From the NCBI RefSeq assembly GCF_019393635.1, contig NC_057862.1, positions 701,161,825 to 701,225,824 on the forward strand: DNA of 64,000 nucleotides, written 5' to 3'. Positions 1 to 10,640 of the stretch are shown in pieces. A program made the position numbers and the translations under genes. The notes under the pieces are model-generated. The model saw only the letters and a list, made by a program, of their open reading frames with translations. It searched no databases and had not been told where the DNA came from. This stretch comes from Dromiciops gliroides (taxonomy: Eukaryota; Chordata; Mammalia; Microbiotheria; Microbiotheriidae). Within the stretch, counting starts at the first letter, position 1, and each line of letters begins with the position of its first letter.

Positions 1-472
1 AGGCCGCAAGCATCTCAAAGCTAAAGCCTCTTTTCCAGACCACTGCTTTCTCTGTGCCACGTGACTGACTGGGCTGCCCGGGCCCCTCCCCTGAACCTTA
101 GCCAGCCCTGATCTATGGGATCAATGTGACTGAGAACTTCCCAAGGAAACAGTGACTCCTACCCCACTTTGTTTCTGACACCCATTTCTATCACAAAAGC
201 ATGGGGGCTTGCTGCGATCTCTTAACACAGTCACTCGAATCGGACTACTATAGAATGACAGGACTAACTCCCAACAGCTCAAGCCCATTCAGGTCACTCC
301 CCCTCCCGCCCATGTCCTACCTCCATGCCTTTATGCCAACTGTCCTCCCAGAATCCCAAACACTAATCTTAGCTCATGAAAGGCCTGCCCTCAGATGCCT
401 GTACCTCTCTCCTCAAAAAGAGGCCATCCATTTATTTTGTATGCGCTTCTATGCAGTGAAAGAATGGAAGCC

Positions 473-625
473 GGGGGCAGCTAGGTGGGGCAGTGGATAG
501 AGCGCTGGCCCCTAAGTCAGCAAGACCTGAGTTCAAATCCAAACTCAGACACTTGATACTTACTAGCTGGGTGACCCTGGGCAAGTCACTTAACCCCAAC
601 TGCCTCCGAACCCCCCCCAAAAGAA
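473..625 (+). repeat. Marsupial tRNA/MIR-core SINE
   Basis: Begins with GGGGCAGCTAGGTGGGGC and carries the core CTGGGCAAGTCACTTAACC, ending in a C/A-rich tail. This is the same family that recurs many times across the window. It is a full-length type copy of about 150 bp. The exact family name (MAR1/WALLSI type) is recalled, not searched. Confidence 0.9.
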
Positions 626-719
626 TGTAAGGTACTTGAGGGAGGGGTGTCTTAGTACAGCGCCCCCCCCCCCAGCAGGCCCTTAAGGAATCTTTGCTGA
701 TTGACGGTTAGTTCGTTCT

Positions 720-2210
720 CGTCCTCGCCCCCGCCCCGCCCCCTCTCCCCCTCTCTCAGGAGCCAGGCCGGTTGTTTCAGGGCGATGCCCTTTTCTGGAA
801 CACCTCAAGGCTAATGCCCGGTGGCAACGTGAGAATGCCCGGCTTTCAACCTCCCTTTTCTTCCGTGTGACCGAGGTTTTTCACACCGGGGCGCTGGACA
901 GGCGGGCACGGGAAGGGTCCCACTGGGAGTGGGGGCTCGCTGTCCCCCCGTGAGCACTTCTGAAGATCGCCCCAAATCTTCCGTGTGTCTGAAGGCCCCA
1001 CCAGGTGCTCGGGACGCGGGGGCCAGGCGGTCCCTGCTCGGAGGGGCTGGCCCCGTCCTAACCCTAACCGACTCGGGGAAGCTTCCCGGCCAAGAGTCCA
1101 GAGCGAGCCCCGGGGCAGAGGGAAGGCCACAGAGCCCCCGGGAGGTGACGCGGAGTGACCCGGGGTAGGAGGGGGCGCTCGGCTCTGTACGGGCCCCCCC
1201 TGCGATCTGCGCGGCTTCGCCGGGGCGGGGGGAGGGCTGCCCGTGGCCGGGACTCTCCTCCTCCCGACCCCCCCATCTCGCCGGCTCCCAAGGGCGCTCC
1301 GCGGGGGCCCCCGGCCCTGCTCTCGTCCCGAGGGCTCCAGCTCCGCAGCCCCTCCCTCCCCCGCTCCGCCCCCCCCGCGCGCACACACGGCGGCCGGGCC
1401 GGACCCGAGTTCGAATCCGCCCCGGACCCTCGGCCGGCCAACGGGGCAGCGGCAAGAGCCGGACCAGGTCGCGTCCCCCGCCCCAGCCGCCCCCCAGAGC
1501 TGCGCGCGGCAAGGCCCCGCGCCCACGACCCGGGGGACTCCCGCTCCGACCGCGGCCGCCACCCCCGCCCCCGCCGCGGCCAGGAAGTGGCTGCCGGAAG
1601 CGGGGTCTGCTTCCTGCTTCCTGCTTCCGCGCGCCCCCGCGCCCCCCGCGCGTCCCCACCTGCCGCCTGCTCCGCCTCCGCCTCCGCCTCCGCCGCTCCG
1701 GCAGCCGCCCGCGGGGACCCGCGGCCGGGGTCCCGACTGCGGCCAGGGGCTGACCGGCGATGAGCGACGAGCGACGAGCGAAGCGGCCGCTGCGCCGCCT
1801 GTCACCGCCGCCTGTCAGCGCCGCCCGGCCCCGCCCCGACGTCACCGCTGCGTCATCGTGACGTCACCGCGCCCGCCGGGACGACATGTCACGGCAGTCC
1901 GGAAGGAAGCCGGGGGCGGGGCCGGAGATGGGCTTGGAGGCTGAAGAGGAGGCCTGGGGGACGGGGCCTAGAAAGGAGACCTTCGGAGGAGAGTGGGAGG
2001 GCGAGGGGGCGGGGCCGGAGGGGCCTGGAGGAGGGAGGCGGGGCTCGGAGGCGGGGCCGGAGGGGGTCTGGAGGTGGGAGGCGGGGCTCGGAGGAGGGCT
2101 CGGGGGCGGGGCCTGCCCGGGAGGTCTCGAGATCGCGACAATTACAGCTCCCAGTGGACCCCTGGGGCCGAGAGCGAAGGCTGCTACGCCGGCCTCTGCC
2201 CATCTTAGAA
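720..2210. promoter_or_regulatory. Orphan CpG island / candidate promoter
   Basis: About 1.5 kb of very GC-rich, CpG-dense sequence. It holds a CRE cluster near 1837-1866 and an array of GGGGCGGGGC-type GC boxes at about 1910-2120. Near 2140-2155 there is an ACAGCTCCCAG stretch resembling a ZNF143/SBS element. Open frames here are long on both strands only because stop codons are rare in GC-rich DNA, and none resembles a known protein. No splice-supported coding exon was recognised, so the gene it might serve and its direction are unknown. Confidence 0.75.
1837..1866. promoter_or_regulatory. CRE (CREB/ATF) motif cluster
   Basis: A perfect palindromic CRE, TGACGTCA, lies at 1859-1866 and a near-consensus CGACGTCA at 1837-1844, with GCGTCATC between them. 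Two CRE-type sites within 30 bp inside a CpG island are typical of CREB/ATF-bound promoters. Binding itself is inferred. Confidence 0.6.
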
Positions 2211-2239
2211 GAGCCAAATAAAGATTTGAGGCAGAAAAA

Positions 2240-3110
2240 GCGTCCCTCGCTTGCCTGGCTCTCCTCTGGACCCTCTGGGGCCTCGGCACCAGAGCCAGCC
2301 TTGAGAGGGAGTCCGCGGGGCCGTGCTTGGTGTCGGGGCCCCCACCTGCCAGAGCGATGTCTGAGGGATGTCAGAGGGAGGCCACGGCCCTTGGAGCATG
2401 GGTGGCAGGCTGTGCCTGCGATCTCTCCTCGGGGCTTTGGGGAGCCTGTTTGCAGGAGGGTGTAATAGCGGGGTAGCCGTTACCCTCCCACTCAGGGGCT
2501 CATGCAGGTATTCTTTCTTTCCTGTCCACCTGTTGAGGCCAGTGAAAAGCACCGTGATTCCCTGCTGAGCATGGAAACCAAAGGCAGGACTAGGAAGAAA
2601 TGATGGCATCTCCCTGGTGCCTTTTGGGGGATGGGGAAGAAACGCTGTGGACCTCCAGGAGGAGAGAGGTACCCTCAGTAGCAGGCAACATCACGATGCC
2701 TCATCTGGGCCTACACGTGGTGCCATGCTTCATCGGGCCCTCTTGTGTCTGTTCTTCAGACCAGGCCTTCAGAAAGTCAGAAAAGTGATTCCACAGAGTC
2801 TGCCCCAAACTGCATCAGATGAGGCTGGTAGGGGCCAGGCCTTGGCAGCAACGGGCCTAAGGAAGCTTATCAGTGCATTGCTGTTACAGCCTGGATGAGC
2901 CCCGCACCACCCTGGGGTTCACTCAACCAACTCTTATTGGTATCCTGACTCACAAGAGAGAGAGCAAGCTACTGCTATTTTCAGGATCCTAAGGGCAACC
3001 CTGTGGGTAGCTATTCTAACACTAGTTCTTGAGCCCCCACCAGTCTATTTCTCTTTAGCACTCAGACCACAGACTCCGTTCTTTAGCAAAGGCTCAATTC
3101 CACTTGTGAG
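2240..3110. other. Intergenic, nothing recognised
   Basis: This is unique-looking moderately GC-rich sequence. Short open frames are present but have no recognisable protein family, codon pattern or splice context. An AATAAA occurs at about 2218 just downstream of the CpG island, but there is no gene to attach it to. Confidence 0.5.
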
Positions 3111-3114
3111 ATGA

Positions 3115-3400
3115 AAAAGTTGAGATACTATAATAATTATTGGGTAATTTAATCATTAAGACCAGCAGCTTATCAATAAAGGTTTGGTCATTTGGCTGTC
3201 TCTTTCAGACCAAAGACAATCATAGTGGCAGGACTCACAGTTTCTATACCCTTGAAACAGTAGGGAGCCACTGGGGAGAGTTGACTCCTGCACCAAGAGG
3301 TCACCTCCACTCAGACCATCCCCAGTATTAAGCTATCAATTCAAAGAATGTATCTCCTCTTCAGTCTCCCCTCCCCTAAGGAGAAGCCCACACTGGCCCA
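3115..3400 (+). repeat. Unclassified dispersed repeat, copy 1
   Basis: Clearly homologous in the same orientation to 54130-54370. Shared blocks include CAGACCAAAGAC, GACTCACAGT, AAACAGTAGG and AGCTATCAATTCAAAGAATG. I do not recognise the family. It could be part of an LTR or a low-copy marsupial element. Confidence 0.65.
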
Positions 3401-4360
3401 ATGGAGGGGCTAGGATGTCCTTTGTCACTTTGTGTACTCTGACACACTCCAGCTAAGGAGTGCAGTGACCCATCTCTCCCTGCTGCCAGGTCCCTTCCTC
3501 CAGAAGCAATCACAACAATAAACACGAGGTGACAGGAATGTTGCCTGGGGAGTTCTGGAGTTTCTGGGTTGGGGGCTATATGGGACAATTGCCTCAGTTT
3601 ACCCAAATAATTCAAAAAGACCACTGAATCAAGCAGAGACAGATTTATTTCATTCTCATGAGAATAAATGACCTCATGCAGGGAATGAGGAGTGCCCCAA
3701 CGAGTTCAGGAGCGGGATTCTTCTAGGAGTTTGAGGGGGCAGTCCCTTCGTGCACAGGGTGAGCTCACAATATAACATCCAATTCTGTCTTACCCAAATT
3801 CATGTGATTAGCTCGTAATCAGGGTATGGAGGCATGCTCAGCTAGGTTGGAGAGCTGGGGGGAAGGGGAGGGGAAAAGAGTGAAACCACTGCACCTGTGT
3901 AAGAAGAGGGAGGAGGGGAGAGATGGTACTAGGAGCTAGGGCTTAGAAATGCAAGAAGGGAGAGGTGTAGTGCCATGTGGCTCTGCGCTAACAGGAGACA
4001 GCTTTCCTGCTTGGCTACAGAACCGGGGCCAGGGAGTGTGCTTTAGCATTGCAATGGAATATGGACATGATGGTCTGGCAAGAACAGGGACTTGGGGGCT
4101 GGGGACTTTCCAGACCTCCATCCGTTACATCTCATCCAGGTACTGCTGGGTGCTAAGGAGGAAGTCATTTTTACCACTAGAAACTTCTCAAGAGAGAAGA
4201 AGATGACTGCCAAGATGAGCCTGAAGCGGAAAGACTAGAGTCATGTCCTGGCAGATCAGGGGTCAGGACTTGGGAAATGCCTGGGTCACACCTCCAAGAA
4301 GGGAGTACAAAGAGTGTGATTTCATACAGAATGGGAAGGGAAGCCTTTCCGAAATGCCCC
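3400..4360. other. Intergenic, no gene recognised
   Basis: No coding exon or RNA gene is visible. Around 3640-3840 the sequence reads like decayed interspersed repeat (AATAAA-rich on both strands), but the family could not be assigned. Confidence 0.4.
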
Positions 4361-4364
4361 CGGT

Positions 4365-4480
4365 CCCCATGTGCCAGGCAGTGTGCTGAGCACTTTACAA
4401 ATATGGCCTTATTGAATCCTTGTGTTATTGGCCTAGCACCCCAGAAGTTCTCTGGGGCGAATCAAAGTACCTTCTCCTTG
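4365..4480 (+). repeat. MIR/Ther-1-like fragment
   Basis: Contains GTGCCAGGCAGTGTGCTGAGC followed by CTTTACAAATAT and a CCTTATTGAATCCTTGTG block. This order is seen again at 7490-7560 and 7845-7925. It is an old MIR-type SINE 3' half. Confidence 0.55.
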
Positions 4481-4975
4481 AGAAACTAAACCAAAGGACA
4501 GACACACCTAAAGAGATAAGTGGCACCTGATCAGGACTGAGCTAGCTCTGGGACCCCCACCCTTCATTCCAGTCTCCCTCACCCCTGGGGAGATAAGATT
4601 AGGTGTGGCTGCTGCCTCTGTGGCCTGAGGAGCAGAGAGATGCCTTGAGAGATCCCCAGCCACCCCTCACCCAACTCCTCCAGCCACCACCAGTGGGGGA
4701 TAGTCCTCCCTCAATAGGGGAACTTCCCACAGTCAGAGGATCACCTCATCTGACCCCCATCAGTCCTCTATAAAAGTATCTGCCTGTCTCCTGCTTGAGG
4801 AGATTGGTATCTCAGAGCCATGCCTCTATACCATGCCTTTCTCCCCAGGAGAAGAAGTCCAAGGGTTTTTCCCTTGGTTTCCCTTCCCCAGCCCCTAAAT
4901 AAACTACTGTCTTATTCTAATTTTGTGTGCAAGAGGGTGTCATTTTTTAAAGGGGAAGTCCTAAGGACCCCAAAC
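4480..4975 (+). mobile_element. Candidate solo LTR (endogenous retrovirus fossil)
   Basis: The segment has the architecture of a retroviral LTR. It contains a CTATAAAAGTA TATA-like box near 4769 and an AATAAA signal near 4898, followed by a GTGTGCAAGAGGGTGTC R/U5-like stretch. No internal retroviral sequence is adjacent, so it would be a solo LTR relic. The ends and family are not certain. Confidence 0.4.
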
Positions 4976-4999
4976 TCCTATCCTAAACCCCCTACCCTA

Positions 5000-5165
5000 T
5001 TTTCCCCATGTCACTTAAAACCACCTTGGGAGGGAGGCACAATTTTTATCTCTGTTTTACAGTTGAGGAAATTGAGGCAAACAAGTTTATGACTTGCTCA
5101 TAAGTGGTAAATGTCTGTGACCAGATTTGAACTCGTCTTCCTGACTCCAGGCCCAGCCTAGAGGC
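5000..5165 (-). repeat. MIR relic
   Basis: Read on the minus strand it shows the MIR 3' half. On the plus strand it reads TTTACAGTTGAGGAAATTGAGG, a degenerate CTTGCTCATAAGT core and an ATTTGAACTCGTCTTCCTGACTCC block. Confidence 0.65.
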
Positions 5166-5299
5166 TCTCTGCTAAACCCCAGTTTTGTGTCTCATCTGTC
5201 TACTGTACCATCTAGTGCATTTAAGTGCAAAGAAATGGGCTGAGTCCTTGGGATGCCGTACAATACATGAATGAGTAAATGCAGCACTTAGCACCTCTA

Positions 5300-5966
5300 T
5301 CATGGCTCCCCTAGTCCCACCTTCTTGGCTGAGAAGCTTTGCCTCACGTTTTACTGAAAAGAGGCTTTGGTTCTCTTTTCCTCCTCATCTCACAGCATGC
5401 AGGTGCCTTCTGTCCTCTCTCCCCGCTTCACAAGAAGAAAAGGGCAAACCCTTCTTGGCGCACAAAGCAATCCATTCTATGCTGCCTTCTCCAGCAGACT
5501 GAGCCCCGTAGCAGCCCCACCACTCTTCACTGCCTCTCTACTGGCTCCTTCCCCCTGCCTACAGACAGGCCCATTCAGAGAAAAACCTGCTAGTACCGTG
5601 CGTGCACTAGATGCCTCTACTTTCTCTCCTCTCACTCTCTTCTTAACCCCTTACGATCCAGACCCCAACCTCATCTTTTGCCATAACGACCATCTACAAA
5701 GTGAATGGACAAATCCAGTGGCCTTTTCCCAGTCCTCATCCTCCCTGACCCGTCTGCTGTTTTGGACACTGTTGATCACTCCCTCCTCCTTGATACTCTT
5801 TTCTCTGGGTTTTCAGGACACACCTGTCTATCTCGGCTCTCCTCCTCCAGGTCACACCTTCTAACCTCAGGCCTCTATCCTGGGGCCTCTTGCTCCCCTC
5901 TATACGGCTTCTTTTGGTGATCTCATCAGCTCCCGTGGATTTAATGATCATTTCTATGCTAATGAT
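5300..5966 (+). mobile_element. L2-like LINE relic, 5' piece
   Basis: Homologous to the other L2-like copy at 27180-28660; both share the GTTTTAC(T/A)G(A/G)AAAGAGG and CAGGTGCCTTCTG blocks. Towards its 3' end (5820-5965) it encodes broken reverse-transcriptase text of the L2/CR1 type, ending at CTATGCTAATGAT, where the catalytic-region coding would continue. It carries many stops. It resumes at 6857 after two nested insertions. Confidence 0.75.
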
Positions 5967-6214
5967 AGGGGTGGCTTAGGTGGCATAGTGGATAGAGGGC
6001 CGAGTCTGAAATCCAGAAGACTCATCTTCATGATTTCAGATCTGGTTTCAGACACTTACTAGCTATGTGACCCCAGGTAAGTCATTTTAACCCTATTTAC
6101 TTCAGTCTCCTCATCTGTAAAATGAACTGGAGAAGGAAATGGCAAACCACTTCAGTATCTTTGCCAAGAAAACCCCAAATGGACTCACAGAGAGCCAGAC
6201 ATGACAGAAAAGCA
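5967..6214 (+). mobile_element. Long-form marsupial SINE inserted in L2
   Basis: This SINE has the usual GGTGGCATAGTGGATAGAG head, the core, and the extended 3' part GAACTGGAGAAGGAAATGG plus CAGTATCTTTGCC. It is flanked by a perfect 11-bp duplication, ATGCTAATGAT, at 5956-5966 and 6215-6225. That shows insertion into the L2 relic. Confidence 0.9.
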
Positions 6215-6228
6215 ATGCTAATGATTCT

Positions 6229-6846
6229 GGCAAAGAACTGGAAACTGGGATGCCCATCCATTGGGGAATGGCTGAACAAGCTGTGTATATGAATGTCATG
6301 GAATACTATTGTGCTGTAAGAAATGATGAGCAGGAGGAGTTCAGAGAAACCTGGAAAGATTTAAGTGGACTGATGCTGAATGAAGTGAGCAGAACCAGGA
6401 GAATATTCTACACAGCAACAGCAACACCATGATGATCAACTGTGATAGACTTAGCTCTCCTCAGCAATGCAATGATCCAAGACAATTCCAAAGGACTCAT
6501 GATGGAAAATGCTCCACATTCAGTAAAAAGAACTAGGGAGTCTGAATGCAGATTGAAGCAGACTATTTTCACTTATTTGGGGTTTTTTTGGTTTTGTTTT
6601 TTCTTTTGTGTGATTTTTCCCTTTTGTTCTGATTCTTCTCTCGCAACATAACTAACATGGAAATATGTTTAGCATGTTTGTACATATATGACCTAAATCA
6701 GGTTGCTGTCTTGGGAGGGGGGAGGGAAAGAGAAAAATTTGGAACTCAAAATCTTACCAAAATGAATATTGAAAATTCTTTACATGTAATTGGGGAAAAT
6801 ACTATTTAAAAAAAGGAATGTTTGAAAAAGAAAACAAAAAAAATTC
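6229..6846 (+). mobile_element. 5'-truncated L1 (ORF2 C-terminus + 3' UTR)
   Basis: Encodes the L1 ORF2 tail (M-P-I-H-W-G-M-A-E-Q then V-M-E-Y-Y-C-A-V-R-N-D-E, comparable to the human L1 MWYIYTMEYYAAIKNDE region). The marsupial L1 3' UTR follows (TGTACATATATGACC, GTCTTGGGAGGGGGGAGGG, TACATGTAATTGGG) and then an A-rich tail. A near-identical direct repeat around ATGATTCT at 6221-6228 and 6849-6856 marks its target site. It is inserted in the same L2 relic as the neighbouring SINE. Confidence 0.85.
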
Positions 6847-6856
6847 TGATGATTCT

Positions 6857-7485
6857 CAAATCTACCTTTCCCTGTCCCAAACACTCTGCTGACCTCCAGT
6901 CTTACATTTCCAACTGCCCTTCAGACATCTTGAACTGGCTGTCCAGTAAACATCTGAAACATGTCAACATGTTCAAAACAGGGCTTAAGATCTTTCCCCC
7001 AATCTCTCCCCCTATTACTGGTGAGGGCACCACCTTCCTCCGAGGCTCACAACCTAGAAGGCATCCTGGACCCCTCACTACCTCTCACCACCCCACCCCC
7101 ATCCAATATGGTGCCAAGGCATGTCAATTTCACCTCTGCAATATCTCCTCTCTAAGTCATCATCTCTCCACTGCCCCCTCCCTAGTGCAGACCCTCATCA
7201 CCTCATCCCTGGACTACTGCAATAGTCGCTGGGGCAAACTTGCTTTCCTCAAGTGTCTTCCCCCTCCAGCTCATCTTCCATCCAGCCACCGAAATGGTTT
7301 TCTTCAAGTGCAAGTCTGACCATGTCACTCCCTACTCAATAAATTCAAGTCGCTCCCAGTGGCCTCCAGGATCAACTCTAAAATGCTCAGTTTGGCTTTC
7401 AAAGCTCTTCATGACCTCACTCCTAACCCTAACCCTGCCTCCCTTTCTAGTCTTCTTATACCTCACTCCTCACTCCCAATTGAAA
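6857..7485 (+). mobile_element. L2-like LINE relic, 3' piece
   Basis: Continues the L2 copy interrupted at 5966. The string TCTCAAATCTACC follows directly on CTATGCTAATGAT once the insertions are removed. It includes the L2 reverse-transcriptase tail (ATCACCTCATCCCTGGACTACTGC and the GTCACTCCCTACTCAA stretch). It is heavily decayed. Confidence 0.75.
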
Positions 7486-7700
7486 CACTTATTATGGGAC
7501 AGGCAATGTGTTGAACCCTTTACAAATCTCACATTTGATCCTCAAAACAACCCTGGAAGGTAACTGCTAGTATGATCCCCATTTTTTAGTTGAGGAAACT
7601 GAGGCAGAGGTAAAATGATTTGCCCAGGGTCACACAGCTAAGTGTCTGAGGCTGGATTGAAACTCAGATCTTCCAAGTTCCAGGCCCTGCTCTGTTCACG
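7486..7700 (-). repeat. MIR/Ther-1-like relic
   Basis: On the plus strand it reads GTTGAGGAAACTGAGGCAGAGG, then TTTGCCCAGGGTCACACAGC and an AAACTCAGATCTTCC block. These are the reverse complement of a MIR core with its 3' half. Confidence 0.65.
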
Positions 7701-7844
7701 GACCCACCTGACTGCCAGTGTCTCTGGATCAAAGAATACTTGTGGGAGTGAGAGCAGGGCCTGTGAGCTCTTTTCAGAGCAGACTATTTTTTCTCTTTGT
7801 CTCTGGTACTTAGAACTGTGGCTGGCATGTAGGAAGGAAGGAAA

Positions 7845-8100
7845 CAATCATGGATTAAGCACCCACTGTATGCCAGGCCCTGTGCTAAGAGCTTTACCAA
7901 TAGGATCTCATTTGATCCTCACAGCCACCCCAGGAGGTCAGCTGAGGGCACTGTGGCAGATAGCAGCTAAGTGACTTGCCCAGGGTCTTATAGCTATGAA
8001 CAGTCTAAGACTGGATTTGAAATCAGGTTTTCCTAGCTCCAGGCTCAGTGCTCTATCCACTGGGCCACCTAGTAGACACTTAATAAATGCTTATTGACTG
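7845..8100 (-). repeat. MIR/Ther-1-like relic
   Basis: The plus strand shows TGTATGCCAGGCCCTGTGC, CTTTACCAATAGGATCTCATTTG, GTGACTTGCCCAGGGTC and GTGCTCTATCCACTGGGCCACC. It ends at CTTAATAAATGCTTATTGACTG. It is a nearly full-length old SINE in reverse orientation with an L2-like tail. Confidence 0.65.
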
Positions 8101-9770
8101 AGTCATGGGCCACATCTAAGCTTTGTTTTAAGAGAATTCCCCAGAATAAACTCTGGGTAGGGGAATAACAGCTAGAGAAAGTTGGCCCTCCTCTTTGGCT
8201 CAGCCCACCCCTGTCCCCCATAGACCCTTTCCATTTCAGCCCCAAGAAGAGCCCCCCTAGGAAATTATACATCTACCCATGCGTCTCTAGAGGGTCCTAT
8301 TGTCTCACAGCAGGCGCTGCCATCCCGTCAGACCTGGTGGGAAAGAGAACTCTGACCTCATCCTCTCCCTGACAGGAACCTCTCCTGCAGAGTGGGAGGA
8401 CTGAAAGAGGTGATCTCCAAGGGTCCGATGGAGTGCCAGGACTGAAAGATTCTGGCCTGACCACTGAGCCCGTTTCCTGTGGTGGATCAGTGATGGTACC
8501 ATGTCCTTGCGCCCTCAGTCGTGCCCACTTACCTAGTGGGTGTCCCTCTGGTGACTGCCTTCCTCCATTTCCTTTTGGGCAGTGGGGTTCCAGAATCTCG
8601 GCTTCAGGGCCCCAACCCCACTTTTTTTCCTCCGGACACAGGAAAATGGCCTGTGAGGAATGTGTGCCGGCCAGGAAGAGGACTGATTCTCAGGGACACA
8701 GCTACTGTTGGGGGACTGGTCTTCAAGCCTTGGGTCCCAGGGCTGCAAACGGGGTTGCTCAGAGTAAGACTTGTTTAAGAAAGAAGTGCCAAGTCCTGTC
8801 AACTGTCAATCACAGCCTCACAAGACTTAGGTGAAACCCAGGTGGAACACAAGAGAAATGGACACGTGTGCGGAGCCCAGCAGGTTCCCAGCCTTGGCAG
8901 AAGTTTACATTTTTCTAACAGTAGGACAAAAGGAGGAAGGAATACCAGGAAGGGGGTGACATGGGAGGGGGGTCCAGGGCTGCAAAGGTGGGAAAAAAGA
9001 CAAGACGGCTCCCTCAGAGGAGGAGCAAGGCCAAGGCAAAAGCCTCCTTCTTTTCCCTTGGTAATTGCTACGCTGTGAAGACGGGACAGTTTGCTTATCT
9101 GCACAAGGTTATCCCAGCCTGGCACAGGTGGCTGGCACCTGTCTTTCCTCCCAAGGACATACTGGGAGTCCAACTTGGGGGGCAACAACAAATGACTTAG
9201 CTCGGGCAGAGCTTCATCCTTGACACTGCCCGCCCTGGGGAAATAGGGCAACTCAAAGAGACACGTTCAGGGGACCCCTTAACAGTCCTGGGTCCACCTT
9301 GCCACAAACAAGGGTAGGCCCCAATTCCCTGACAAGATGATACTCATTCAGCTTCTGGGAGTTTTCTACAGCTCTGGGGGTTGCGAGGTCCCCTCCCCAC
9401 ACCCACCTCTGGGGGAGGTAGTGACGGAAGGTGGTAAAGAGTAACAATCCTTCAAGTTAGACCTGGAGAGCGAAAGAAGAGAGGAGAGGGGAGAAGTCTG
9501 GAAAGGACCCTGAGGCCGGGTGGGGCTGCCCGCCCCCCACTACTGAGCTGGCCTTAGGACAACCCTCGGGGTCCGGGATGACACTGTCACTGGGCAGAGC
9601 CGGGGCTCCCGGTGACTGCCACGTCTGAAACAGCCCACGGGCTGCTCTACCAGCCAGGCAATGCCATGGGTCAACAAACGCTCAGGAAGCCCTACTGTGT
9701 GCCAGCCCTCTGCGGAGGGGGCTGGGCCACGGCGTGGGAGTGACGGGACCTTGGCAGGGGGCAAAGGGGC
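8100..9770. other. Intergenic upstream of GCFC2, no gene recognised
   Basis: Unique-looking GC-rich sequence with no repeat family or coding exon I can name. It may carry distal regulatory sequence for GCFC2, but no motif cluster stands out. Confidence 0.4.
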
Positions 9771-9779
9771 TTAGGGGGA

Positions 9780-10640
9780 GGCAGGAAAGGCAAGAGAGAT
9801 GGCCGGCCCAAGCCTTGGGACCGCCCCCCAACCTCGGCTGCCAGCAGCGAGGGGGTGGAAGGGGAGGGCATTTCTCGCGGAGGTAAGAGGGGGGCTCCGT
9901 CTCCCGCCCCCGGGGGCCAGGACTGCGCTCGGCAGCGCAGAGATGCCGCACTACATGAGACGGACAAGGTGCCCAAGGAACTGCGGGCTGGGGGGCGGAG
10001 CCAGGCGGGGCCGCCGGCCAATGGCGTGCGGACGCACTGCGCAGGCGCCTCCTTTGGAAAGCGTCTTATTCAGATTGCGGGACGCCGGAACCAGCCGAGC
10101 ACGGCTTCACGCAGGCGCAGAAAGTGTGGACTATGTCTCAGCGACCTCCGCGAAACTTCCGCCAGCGCCAGGCGGACTCCGATTCCAGCTCCGACTCCGA
10201 CTCCGATCCCGGGCCCGGTCCTGACTCGGGCCTCGTCGGCCGCGCTTCCGAGCGCGCACTCGGGGCTCCGCGGAACCGGGGCCGCGCCCGCGTATGGGCG
10301 ACTTCGCGCCGCGCAGGTCCGTGTGGGGGCAGCGAGCTGGAGATGGGAGGCGACTGCGCATGCACGGCTAGTGTTGGCGCATGCGCGGCTGTGGCGCTCT
10401 ATGGTGCCGGGGGCGGGGAGGGAGTGGGGGGGATGGGGAGGGGACGGGGGAGGGGGGAGGGATGGGGAGGGGTGTGTGTCGGGGGGTTGTCAATCGATTT
10501 CCGAGAGTTCCCTTCTTAGACTGGCTCCTCTCTGGGAAGCGCGATCTCATCGATTCCTGGGGGAGCGGGTCTGCACACGGGTTGTGGGGGGGCATGAGAA
10601 GGAAACTGAGACCCAGGGCGGGGCCGACGCTGGAGCAGGC
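9780..10640 (+). promoter_or_regulatory. GCFC2: GCFC2 CpG-island promoter
   Basis: CpG-dense sequence surrounds GCFC2 exon 1. Upstream of the ATG at 10133 there is a GGGGCGG GC box near 9992, a CCAAT box at 10018-10022 and an NRF-1-like TGCGCAGGCGC at 10038-10048. A second ACGCAGGCGC lies near 10110. No TATA box is seen, which fits a dispersed-start housekeeping promoter. The transcription start is expected around 10050-10120 by inference. Confidence 0.8.

Noticed and set aside
1056-1068. Telomere-like CTAACCCTAACC, also near 7430
   Set aside because: Only two units each, too short for an interstitial telomeric array.
811-1944. Long overlapping frames (up to 344 codons) on both strands in the first CpG island
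   Set aside because: Stop codons are rare in very GC-rich DNA. Frames on both strands are equally long and composed of R, G, P and A without domain structure.
10124-10132. Upstream GTG start for GCFC2
   Set aside because: The ATG at 10133 gives the N-terminus that aligns with human GCFC2 (M-x-x-R-P-x-R-x-F-R-Q-R).
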